Below, one piece after another: positions 9,882 through 18,488 of a stretch of 64,000 bases of DNA. The position numbers were made by a program, and so were the translations under genes. This DNA comes from JAMXLO01 sp963776505 (GTDB taxonomy: Bacteria; Pseudomonadota; Alphaproteobacteria; Acetobacterales; Acetobacteraceae), in the NCBI GenBank assembly GCA_963776505.1, contig CAVZNH010000037.1, forward strand, positions 16,111 to 80,110, in the 5' to 3' direction. Within the stretch, counting starts at the first letter, position 1. Every line of letters begins with the position of its first letter. The notes below the pieces were generated by a model. It was not told the DNA's origin. It saw only the letters and a program-made list of their open reading frames with translations, and did not search any database.

Positions 9882-11265
9882 ATGAGTGAGTCCTTCGACG
9901 TCATCGTGATCGGCTCCGGCCCTGGCGGCTACGTGTGCGCGATTCGCGCCGCGCAGCTCGGCATGAAGGTCGCCTGCGTCGAGAAGCGCGCGACGCTCGG
10001 CGGGACATGCCTCAACATCGGCTGCATACCCTCCAAGGCGCTGCTGCAGTCATCCGAGGAATTCCATCACGCCGCGCATGCGCTGAAAGACCACGGCGTG
10101 CTGGTGGACAGCGTGAAGCTTGACCTCGCCCGCATGCAGGCACGCAAGGCCGAGGTCGTGACCGCCAACGTGAAGGGCGTCGAGTTCCTGTTCCGCAAGA
10201 ACAAGGTGAAGTGGCTGAAGGGCACTGGCCGCATCACGGCACCGGGCAAGATCGATGTCGACGGCACCGTCTATGATGCCAAGTACATCGTCATCGCTAC
10301 CGGCTCAGAAAGCGTGCCGCTTCCGGGCGTCGAAGTGGACGAGAAGCAGATCGTCACGTCCACCGGCGGTCTGGAGCTCGACAAGGTGCCCGGCCATTTC
10401 GTGGTGATCGGCGGCGGCTATATTGGGTCTGGAACTCGGCAGTGTCTGGCGGCGGCTCGGCGCGCAGGTCACGGTGGTGGAGTTTCTCGATCGCATCGTG
10501 CCCACGATGGATGCCGAGGTGGCCAAGGCTTTCGAACGCATTTTGACGCGCCAGGGCATGAAGTTCCGTCTCGGCATGAAGGTGACCGGTGCACGCAAGG
10601 GCAACGACGGCGTGACGCTGACCATCGAGCCGGCAAAGGGCGGTGCGCCAGAAGAGCTGAAGGCCGACATCGTGTTGCTGTCGATCGGTAGGCGGCCGTT
10701 CACCGATGGCATCGGCGCGGGTGTCGAACTGGACGAGCGCGGCCGCGTGAAGACCGACGCGCATTACGCGACCAATGTGCCTGGCATCTACGCGATTGGC
10801 GATGCGATCGCCGGACCGATGCTGGCGCACAAGGCGGAAGAGGAAGGCGTCGCGCTGGCCGAACTTCTCGCGGGCCAGGCAGGGCATGTTAACTACGGAG
10901 CGATCCCTGGCGTTGTGTATACCTGGCCGGAGGTTGCGGCGGTCGGTCAGACCGAGGAAGAGCTGAAAGCTGCCGGCACAGCCTACAATGTTGGCAAGTT
11001 TCCGTTCACCGCGAATGGCCGCGCGCGTGCGATGGGCGAGACGGAAGGCTTTGTGAAGTTGCTGGCTGACAAGGCGACCGATCGCCTGCTCGGCGCGCAC
11101 ATCATCGGACCTGACGCTGGCGCGCTGATCGCGGAACTGGTCACCGCGATGGAATTCGGCGCGTCAGCCGAGGACGTCGCGCGAACCTGCCACGCGCATC
11201 CGACCCTGAGCGAGGCCGTCAAGGAGGCGGCTCTGGCAGTCGCGGGACGGGCGCTGCATGTCTAG
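9882..11265 (+). CDS. lpdA: Dihydrolipoyl dehydrogenase (E3), with one frameshift
   Basis: A FAD-dependent enzyme that reoxidises dihydrolipoamide with NAD+, here serving the suc complex. Visible parts are the FAD-binding GSGPGGYVCAIRAAQLG, the redox disulfide GGTCLNIGCIPSK, the NAD-binding VIGGGYIG, the second FAD motif GIYAIGDAIAGPMLAHKAEEEG and the C-terminal dimer-interface HAHPTLSEAVKEAA with the catalytic His. Length about 460 residues. One extra T at about 10428, inside the NAD-binding motif, splits the frame; removing it restores GYIGLELGSVW. It follows sucB by six bases. Confidence 0.94.
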
Positions 11266-11270
11266 AACAT

Positions 11271-11312
11271 TTTCTCCCCCTCCCCTTGCGGGAGGGGGGC
11301 AGGGGGAGGGGG
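11271..11312. repeat. GC-rich hairpin repeat, copy 1
   Basis: A C-rich then G-rich element (CCCCCTCCCC, TTGCG-type turn, GGGAGGGGGG). A nearly identical copy lies at 25808-25848. It can fold into a stable stem and is the only material between lpdA and pdxA. Its G-rich right arm lies immediately 5' of the pdxA GTG start and may act as the ribosome-binding site. Confidence 0.7.
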
Positions 11313-11313
11313 C

Positions 11314-12294
11314 GTGACGCCGCTCGCTCTCACCATGGGCGACCCCGCCGGTATCGGCGGCGAGCTGACACTGCGGGCATGGCAGGCGCTGCACCGCAAT
11401 GGTCCGTGCTTCATCGCGATCGACGATCCGCAGCGCCTTGCCACGCTGTCGACCGAAGTGCCGATTAGGGAGATTGCCTCGCTCGAAGCAGCGCCCCTGG
11501 TCTTCGCCGAAGCGCTGCCTGTGCTGCCGATCAGCCTTGCCGCCGCCCCGCATCCCGGCCGTCCCGACAAGACCAATGCCAAGACAGTGATCGCCTCGAT
11601 CGAGCGCGCTGCCGCATTGTGCCTGAGCGGCACCGTCGGTGGCATGGTCACCAATCCGATAAACAAGGCCGCGCTCTACGATGCGGGCTTCTCCTATCCC
11701 GGGCATACCGAATTCCTCGCGGCGCTGACGAATGCGAGCGGCAGGCAGATCATGATGCTGGTCAGTCCAGAATTGCGCGTCGTCCCGGTTACCGTGCACG
11801 CCTCGCTGCGCAACTCGATTGCCATGCTCACCACCGACGCCATCATCGCCGCCGCGCAGACCACGGCTACCGCACTGCAACGCGACTTCGCCATCGCCCG
11901 TCCGCGTCTCGCCATTGCCGGGCTGAACCCACACGCCGGCGAACAGGGCGCTCTGGGCGACGAAGAGACAACGCTCATCGGCCCCGCGATCGCCGCGCTG
12001 CGCGCCGAGGGTATCGATGTATCCGGCCCCTGGCCGCCCGACACGATGTTCACCGCGACCGCACGCACCCGCTACGATGCCGCCATCTGCATGTATCACG
12101 ACCAGGCGTTGATCCCCCTAAAGACGCTTGACATGGATCACGGCGTCAACGTCACGCTGGGCCTGCCGATCGTGCGAACCTCGCCAGACCACGGCACGGC
12201 GTATGACATCGCTGGCAAGGGCATCGCCAACCCGGCCAGCCTGATCGCAGCCATCGAACTCGCAGCGACACTCGCGACGCGCCGCAATGCTTGA
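11314..12294 (+). CDS. pdxA: 4-hydroxythreonine-4-phosphate dehydrogenase family protein (PdxA)
   Basis: About 326 residues from a GTG start (MTPLALTMGDPAGIGGELTLRAW). PdxA oxidises 4-phosphohydroxy-threonine in the DXP-dependent route to pyridoxal phosphate. The divalent-metal histidines appear in FSYPGHTEFLA, CMYHDQALIPLKTL and TSPDHGTAYDIAGKG, as in true PdxA, and the chain is full length. The start lies directly against the GC-rich repeat; the ATG eight codons further in would lose the conserved N-terminus. Its stop overlaps the next start. No other pyridoxine gene is near, so a PdxA2-like catabolic role cannot be excluded. Confidence 0.9.
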   Translation: MTPLALTMGDPAGIGGELTLRAWQALHRNGPCFIAIDDPQRLATLSTEVPIREIASLEAAPLVFAEALPVLPISLAAAPHPGRPDKTNAKTVIASIERAAALCLSGTVGGMVTNPINKAALYDAGFSYPGHTEFLAALTNASGRQIMMLVSPELRVVPVTVHASLRNSIAMLTTDAIIAAAQTTATALQRDFAIARPRLAIAGLNPHAGEQGALGDEETTLIGPAIAALRAEGIDVSGPWPPDTMFTATARTRYDAAICMYHDQALIPLKTLDMDHGVNVTLGLPIVRTSPDHGTAYDIAGKGIANPASLIAAIELAATLATRRNA

Positions 12295-12694
12295 GGACAA
12301 GGACGCGATCCGCGAGCTGCTGCATCGCTACTGCTTCTGTATGGATGAAGGCCGCTTCACAGAACTTTCAGCGCTGTTCAGTGACGATGGCGAATGGATC
12401 GCGCCCTACCGCACGGCCACGGGTCCCGCAGAAATTGCCGCTTGGCTACAGCAGTCGGTGCCACCGCAGCCGCGTCGCGTGCATTACGTGATGAACTCCA
12501 TCATCGAGTGTAGCGGCGCGCATGGCACAGCCCGCTCCAACTACCTGGTCATGGTCGAGGGGCCAAACGGGCCTGTGCCTTCGGTCTGCGGTGTCTACGA
12601 CGACGTGCTGGTGAAGCGACCCGACGGCTGGCGGTTTCAGCGCAGGCAGTTGATCCATGCCTTCAAGGGCGACATGGCACTGCGGCTGCCCTGA
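12287..12694 (+). CDS. SnoaL / NTF2-like small protein
   Basis: 135 residues with the pattern of SnoaL-like proteins: an N-terminal helix (DKDAIRELLHRYCFCMDEGRF), then TELSALFSDDGEWIAPY, a helix, and a four-stranded sheet ending DGWRFQRRQLIHAF. The family includes ring hydroxylases' small subunits, isomerases and proteins without known activity, and the substrate here is not evident. The start codon overlaps the end of pdxA by eight bases, so the two are translationally coupled. The gene ends at the edge of the disrupted SMP-30 region. Confidence 0.8.
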   Translation: MLEDKDAIRELLHRYCFCMDEGRFTELSALFSDDGEWIAPYRTATGPAEIAAWLQQSVPPQPRRVHYVMNSIIECSGAHGTARSNYLVMVEGPNGPVPSVCGVYDDVLVKRPDGWRFQRRQLIHAFKGDMALRLP

Positions 12695-14901
12695 TCACCC
12701 CGGCGCCGCGCCCTGCGTCTGCACCTGCAGCAGGTAGATCGACTGGCTCGCCGTCATTAACAACTGGTTGCGCTTAGGCTTGACCCCGTATCCAAGCTCG
12801 CCGCCGCCCGTGCGCTGTCGCCCGCCACCGCCGCATCGAGCCTCGGCGGACAGCTCGGCCTCGGCGAGGTCGATGAGGACGAACTTTACGATGCACTCGA
12901 CTGGCTGTTGGAGCGTCAGCCCGCGATCGAGGCGACGCTGGCCAAGCGTCACCTCACCCATGGCACGCTGGTGCTGTACGACGTGTCATCGAGCTACCTG
13001 GAGGGACGCTGCTGCCCGCTCGCCAAGCGTGGCTACAGCCGTGACGGCAAGAAAGGCACGCTGCAGATTGTCTACGGTCTGCTCTGCGCTCCCGACGGCT
13101 GTCCCATTGCCATCGAGGTGTTTGACGGCAACACCGCTGACCCGATGACGCTCGCCGCACAGATCGAGAAGCTCAAGCAGCGCTTCCGACTCGATCACGT
13201 GATCCTGGTGGGCGACCGCGGCATGATCACCCAGGCGCGCATCACCGAGGACATCGGATCAGCCGGCCTCGACTGGATCACCGCGTTGCGCGCACCGGCA
13301 ATCAAGCGGCTGGTCGATAGCGGCGCGTTGCAACTCTCGTTGTTCGATCAGCGCGACATGGCGAGCATCACCGCACCTGACTTCCCCGGCGAGCGCCTGG
13401 TGGTCTGTCGCAATCCCGATCTCGCCGCCGAGCGTACCCGCAAGCGCGAAGACCTCCTTGCCGCCACCGAGCGAGATCTTGCCCGCATCCAGACCGCCGT
13501 GGTGCGCAAGCGCGATCCACTACGCGGCACCGCAGAGATCGCACTCGCGGTCGGCGCGGTGATCAACAAACATAAGATGGCAAAGCACTTCGAGCTCGAC
13601 ATCACCGACGCCGCCTTCAGCTTCGCACGCAAGACCACCGAGATCGCCGCGGAGGCGGCAACCGATGGCGTCTATGTCATCCGCACCAGCCTGCCGGCAG
13701 AAACCTTCGACGATGCGACGACGGTGCGCAGCTACAAGTCACTCGCCCTCGTGGAACGCGCCTTTCGCTGCATCAAGACCGTCGACCGCCGAAGCAGAGG
13801 TTGGCGCACACCTCGGGCAACCGGATGCGTCCGATCAATTTGCCCTGCGCATTGTAGACCAGCACGCCGGCGTATCCGAGCGGTGCGTTCGAACTGCACC
13901 ATAGGTTGCCGAACACGTCGGCGCGCATGCCGTCTGGTCCGCAATGCACGCCATCGACGGTCATGTCGAGGAACTCGCGCCCGTGCGTTACCTTGCTGCC
14001 CTGGACGTCGAACGCATGGATGCTGTTTGTGCCGCCGGAGTGGCTGTCGCCAGGTCCCTGGCCGGTGCTGATCACGTACAGCGTCTTGTAGTCCGGCGAG
14101 AAGCAGATGCCGTTGGGGTCCTTGAGCTGATCCTCGGTGATAACCTGATCGAGCTTGCCACTTGGGTCCCAGCGATACACCGCATTCGGCAGCTGCCGCT
14201 TCGTGCCGCCGATCACGCCAGCATTCTCGGCGCCGACGCGCGGCTTCATAAGACCCTGAGGATTGGTCAGACCGCCCGCTTCGTCAGGATGGCCCTCCGA
14301 TAGCGTGTCGCCGTACGGCGGATCAGTGAACCAGATGCTGCCGTCGGGATGCGGCACCAGATCGTTTGGCGAATTCAGCGACTTGCCGTCGAACTTGTCG
14401 GCGATGACCGTCATCGCGCCGTCGTGCTCCCAGCGGATCACGCGGCGGAAGAAGTCCTCGGTCGAAAGCTGGCGTCCCTGGAAGTCGAACGAATTGCCGT
14501 TGCTGTTGTTCGATGGCTTGCGAAACGCACTCACGCGTCGATCGTCCCAGAGGCAGCGAAACTGCGTGTTTCCCTGCACGTCGCTGAAAACGAAGTACTG
14601 ACCTTCGCTGGACCAGGCGGGACCTTCGCACCACGGAACCCAGTCCGATGCGGTGGATGGCGGTGATGCCGAGCGGAACGCTGCGAACGACGGATCGATG
14701 ACGATGATATCGGGATCAGGGTAGATATCGGGCGGAGCATGCCATCCCCATTGCCGCGGCGGATTGGTGATAACCGATGGCGGCGTGCCGGTGCGGCTGT
14801 CGGGCTGTTGCGCGATGGCGGTCGGGATGGCAGCGGCGCCGCGATGGCACCGCAATACCCTGACAAAGGCGCGCCTGGTGCGCGCGCGCCTTGCTGTTCA
14901 T
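12695..14901 (-). pseudogene. SMP-30/gluconolactonase-like gene split by a transposase fragment
   Basis: The main part (14901 to 13785) encodes an SMP-30/gluconolactonase/LRE-like six-bladed propeller with FDGKSLNSPNDLVPHPDGSIWFTDPPYG, DQLKDPNGICFSPDYKTLYV and a block ending EVCANLCFGG. The expected tail, PKRNQLLMTASQSIYLL, lies 1 kb further on at 12778-12695 in the same orientation. Foreign sequence between them (12779-13784) carries part of an IS1634-type transposase on the opposite strand. The N-terminus also needs a one-base correction near 14885; it then reads MNSKAR..TRRAFV, a twin-arginine-like export signal, implying a periplasmic protein. Enzymes of this family hydrolyse lactones. 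As sequenced, the gene cannot give a full product. Confidence 0.85.
12779..13784 (+). mobile_element. Internal fragment of an IS1634-family transposase
   Basis: An open frame on the plus strand encodes the central part of a DDE transposase: VLYDVSSSYLEG (first Asp), HVILVGDRGMITQARI (second Asp) and YKSLALVERAFRCIKT (Glu). The usual N-terminal ~100 residues and the C-terminal part are both missing, and the frame ends abruptly where SMP-30 sequence resumes. No terminal inverted repeats or clear target duplication were found at the two junctions (12778/12779 and 13784/13785). It is therefore not a complete insertion sequence; it could be an internal deletion product, a recombination scar or an assembly collapse. 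Confidence 0.8.
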
Positions 14902-14985
14902 GTCGATTTCCTCCCGGCAAGCGGCCGTATCCTATGGCGCGGTCACGCTCAGGCTACACACAATGCCGCTACTTCCAATGGCCCA

Positions 14986-16506
14986 CTACTTCCAACTGGC
15001 GAGGAAAAACCGCGGGAGCTCGTCCGCATATGGTTTGAAGTTGAGCTGCTTCGAGTAGCCGTAGGTCACCGTATAGGTGAAGATCGGCATCCACGATGCC
15101 TTCTGCGGTGATCAGCTTGATCGCCTCGGTGTAAGCCTTTCGCCGCTGGTCAGGATCCACAGTCGCGCCACCTGCCTCCACCAGCTTTCTGACTCTCCGG
15201 ATCACGCGTATAGTCGTTGCCGGTATAGGTGAAGAAGTTTGGCAATATAGCCGAGACGTCATTCACCGAGTAGCTGCCCCAGGATCCCAGCTCCATCGGG
15301 TTCTGTCCGGCTAACGAACGCTGCACCTCGGCGGCAACCTGCAACTGAGTGATCTTCGCGTTGATTCCCACGGCCTTGAGGTAACCTTGCACCGCGTCAG
15401 CCCATTGCGGCAGTTCATAGGTCACCAGCTCGGTGTCGAAGCCGTTGGGATAACCGGCATCCGAAAGCAGCTGCTTTGCCTTCTCCGGATCGTACGGGTA
15501 GTGCACCGCCGCACCCGCATCGCAGCCGAACTGCGTCGGATAGCAGGGCGTGTCGATTGCGCGTGAGCCGCCTCGCATGAGCTGTTTGGCCATCGCCGAA
15601 CGGTCGATCGCGTAAGCGATTGCTTGGCGCACCTTGTCCTTGGTCAGTGGATTGTCGGCGCCGGTGCGTCCGGCGGCATCCATGCCGAGATATTCGACGC
15701 GCATCGATTCGGCGCGAATCGCCTGTAGGTTCGGCACGCGACCCACGACGTCGAACTGGTCGGGGCTGAACTTCCAGATCCAGTCCGCGCGGTCGCCAAG
15801 CAGCTCGGCCATCTCGGTGGCGGAGTCCGGCACCTGGTGGATGACGATCGTTGCCGATCGCCGGCTTTCCCTTGGGGCTGTCGGCGTAATAGCCGTCGTA
15901 GCGCTCCATATCCACCTCGGTGGTGCCCTTCACCTCGGTGATCCTGTACGGTCCCGCGGCGACCGGATGCTGCGAGTACTCTCGCGCTCCCACCTTCTCG
16001 CGATACGCCTTCGGCATGATGTAGAGCGTCATCGCCATGTAATCGAGCGCCGCGGGGAATACGCGCCTCAGCTCTACGCGCACATGAGTATCATCCACCT
16101 TGCTGGCGTGATCGAGGTAAGCGTAATTGCTCGGTGTGGCGACCTGCTTGTCCGTCAGGATCGAGTTGATCGTGTAGACAACGTCATCGGCCGTCAGCTT
16201 GTCGCCGTTGTGGAAGGTGACATTCGGGCGCAGCACAAACTCGAGCGTGGTCTCGTCTACCCACTTAAACGACTCGGCAATCAGTGGCTTGAGCTGAAAG
16301 GTCTCCGGATCGCGGTAGACCAGCGAATCCCAGACCTGATGCCCGAGCACGACGCCGGTGCGCTGCTGGTTGTAGTACGGCGTGACGTCGGTCACCGCAT
16401 CGCGCCAGGTGATGCGCAGCGTATCGGCGGATTTCTGCGCGAGGGCCGGCGCGGCGCAAAGCAGTGTCGCTGTCAGAATCGCCCCGTGCACGGCGCTCCC
16501 GCGCAT
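14986..16506 (-). CDS. ABC transporter substrate-binding protein, family 5 (peptide/nickel type), with three frameshifts
   Basis: About 505 residues in the solute-binding family 5 pattern (DppA/OppA-like). Start chosen at ATG 16506, giving MRGSAVHGAILTATLLCAAPALA, a signal peptide with a cleavage site after ALA. Mature motifs follow: PLIAESFKWVDETTLEFVLRP, VTFHNGDKLTADDVVYTI, VRQAIAYAIDRSAMAKQ and DPEKAKQLLSDAGYPNG. Single extra bases near 15855, 15192 and 15099 break the frame; the corrected C-terminus reads WMPIFTYTVTYGY .. FFLASWK. It captures a peptide-like or other ligand in the periplasm. The matching permeases are not in the window. It lies 40 bases downstream of the SDR gene. Confidence 0.85.
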
Positions 16507-16546
16507 AACCTTCGCGAGGCGCCGTGCCGGCGGCACGTCTAATCCG

Positions 16547-17329
16547 TCAGGCGATCGACGAGTTGAAGTTGCCGCCATCGAGAATGAGGTTGTGGCCGAC
16601 GATGAAGCCGATCTTCGCGGAGCACAGAAAGGCGCACGCGTCGCCGAACTCGGCGGGATCGCCGACGCGACCGGTGTAGGAGTTCTTCGCCCGCTCCTGC
16701 ACCAGTTCGTCGACTGGCCGATTGGATGAGCGCGCCGCTTCCTGAAACCCGCTGCGCAGCCGATCGGTGAGGAACGGTCCCGGCAGGATGTTGTTGATGA
16801 TCACGTTGTGCTTCGCGATCTGCCGCGCGAGACCCGCGACGAAACCGGTCAGGCCGGCGCGCGCGCCGTTGCTCATGCCGAGTTCCGGAATGGGCGACTT
16901 CACCGACGCCGAGGTGATGTTGACGATGCGGCCGAACTTGCGCTCGATCATGCCGTCCACCACAGCCTTGATCAGGAAAATCGGCGTCAGCATGTTGGCG
17001 TCGACCGCCTTGATCCATTCGTCGCGGCCCCATTCGCGGAAGTCGCCGCGCGGCGGGCCGCCGGCGTTGTTCACCAGGATGTCGGGGTTGGGGCAGGCGG
17101 CGAGTGCCGCGGCGCGGCCGGCGTCGGTGGTGATGTCGCCGGCGACTGGGGTCACCTTTGCGCCGGTTTCCTTGCGGATCTCGGCCGCGGTCTTTTCCAG
17201 ATCAGCCGCCGTGCGCGCGGTGATCACCACATCGACGCCCTCGCGTGCGAGCGACATCGCGCAGGCGCGGCCGAGCCCTTTGCTTGCGGCGCAGACGATG
17301 GCTTTCTTGCCTTTGAGGCCGAGATCCAT
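16547..17329 (-). CDS. Atypical short-chain dehydrogenase/reductase (BKR-like)
   Basis: 260 residues with the SDR Rossmann pattern: CAASKGLGRACA in place of the usual TGxxxGxG, then DILVNNAGG, IVNITSASV and LPGPFLTDRL. The catalytic Tyr-x-x-x-Lys is not seen: the aligned residues are Ser153 and Arg157 in GMSNGARAGL. This matches the SDR-like subgroup known to deviate from the classical catalytic tetrad, so oxidoreductase activity is uncertain. It sits between the VOC dioxygenase and the binding protein, all on the minus strand with short gaps, suggesting one catabolic transcript. Confidence 0.88.
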   Translation of the reverse strand: MDLGLKGKKAIVCAASKGLGRACAMSLAREGVDVVITARTAADLEKTAAEIRKETGAKVTPVAGDITTDAGRAAALAACPNPDILVNNAGGPPRGDFREWGRDEWIKAVDANMLTPIFLIKAVVDGMIERKFGRIVNITSASVKSPIPELGMSNGARAGLTGFVAGLARQIAKHNVIINNILPGPFLTDRLRSGFQEAARSSNRPVDELVQERAKNSYTGRVGDPAEFGDACAFLCSAKIGFIVGHNLILDGGNFNSSIA

Positions 17330-17375
17330 AGGGGTTCCTCCTGTGGTGCAGATACGCTGTTAAGGATGGACTAAC

Positions 17376-18323
17376 TCAGGGGCTGACATGACCGCGGAAC
17401 TTCTCCGGCGGTCGCGTGCCCCACTGTGAGCGCAGCCCCTCCTCAGCCGGGACCAGGTTGCCGCCGTTGTGCACGTTCAGCCGATCGGTATCCGCCCAAT
17501 GCTCGTGCACGCGGCCCCAGGGATCGGCCCAATAGTCGTACACCTGACTGCCGAGTAGGTGGCGACCGATGCCCCACATGTGTTCGTATTTGGCAAGGCC
17601 CTCGAGATACTCGTGGCCGATAAACACGTCGTCGATGTCCTGCACCTCGAACGAGAAATGATTGAGACCGGCGCGCTCGTTCTTCATGCAGAAGAACGCG
17701 TGGTGATCGACATAATCGTCACCGGCGTCGATCCGGCTGAACTGGCCGATGATGTTGTCCTTGTCGCCGGCGTAGACGTCGTCCGAGCAGACCAGCCCGA
17801 GCGTCTCGCGGAACCAGCGAACAGTCTCCTGGTTTTTCGGCGAACCGAGAACGGCATGGCCGATCCGCTTCACACTCGATGGGCCGGCGGCGAAGCGAAT
17901 GACCTCGCCGGCGCGGTTCAGCGGCTCGACACCGGAGTTGATCGCCTGCCGCACGACCTGGATCGGTTGCACTGACGCGATCCCGTGCACGACCTCGATG
18001 GTATAGCCGTTGGGTTCGGTCAGGCGGACCCGCTTGCCGCCGCCCGGCTCGTCGATGCTCTCGATACCCGACGCGCCAGGGAGCTTTGCGATCGCTTTGA
18101 GCTCGTCCTCGCTGCTGACCGCCCATGCGAAGCCGATCAATCGAGGATCACCCTTCTGGGTGACGTGGATGTGGTGCGCCGGATCGGTGCCGCGCATATA
18201 CAGCGCCGTCGGTGTCCGCGCAGCGCGCACCATGCCAAACGCCGTCAGGAACTCCTCCTCCTGGTCCAGGTCGGGAGCCTGGAGCCTGCCGTACGCGAGG
18301 TCGCGCACCTTGATCACCGCCAT
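17376..18323 (-). CDS. VOC-family extradiol dioxygenase-like protein
   Basis: 315 residues made of two glyoxalase/dioxygenase modules. The second carries the metal-binding triad of type I extradiol dioxygenases: His in KRIGHAVLGSPK, His in RAGLNHFSFEVQD and Glu in WGRVHEHWADTD. Such enzymes open catecholic rings next to the diol using Fe(II). The true substrate cannot be told from sequence. The first module (AVIKVRDLAYGRLQAPDLD) is the degenerate N-terminal half usual in the family. First gene of a minus-strand group with the SDR and binding protein, and divergent from the MmgE/PrpD gene. Confidence 0.88.
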   Translation of the reverse strand: MAVIKVRDLAYGRLQAPDLDQEEEFLTAFGMVRAARTPTALYMRGTDPAHHIHVTQKGDPRLIGFAWAVSSEDELKAIAKLPGASGIESIDEPGGGKRVRLTEPNGYTIEVVHGIASVQPIQVVRQAINSGVEPLNRAGEVIRFAAGPSSVKRIGHAVLGSPKNQETVRWFRETLGLVCSDDVYAGDKDNIIGQFSRIDAGDDYVDHHAFFCMKNERAGLNHFSFEVQDIDDVFIGHEYLEGLAKYEHMWGIGRHLLGSQVYDYWADPWGRVHEHWADTDRLNVHNGGNLVPAEEGLRSQWGTRPPEKFRGHVSP

Positions 18324-18462
18324 GAACCCACTCCCTTAATGTCTCGACAGTTGGCCTTGGTCGACAGTGCGGCAGAAGGTGGCCAGTTTGGCGCCGTCCC
18401 GCAAGGCTCCGCAAAGTTGCACGACCCCTTTGGGCCTGCGACCGCTTGGCAATAAGCTACAC

Positions 18463-18476
18463 CCTGCACGTGCAGG
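18463..18476. promoter_or_regulatory. Perfect 14-bp palindrome before MmgE/PrpD gene
   Basis: CCTGCACGTGCAGG is self-complementary across all 14 bases and lies 12 bases upstream of the start codon at 18489, overlapping the probable ribosome-binding site (CAGGAG). It could be an operator for the divergent dioxygenase and MmgE/PrpD genes, but no regulator gene is adjacent. Confidence 0.4.
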
Positions 18477-18488
18477 AGTTGCCGCACC

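Noticed and set aside
13773..13904. The tail of the transposase frame beyond 13785 as real transposase
   Set aside because: From 13785 on, the plus frame is just the reverse of SMP-30 codons; the transposase similarity stops at the junction.
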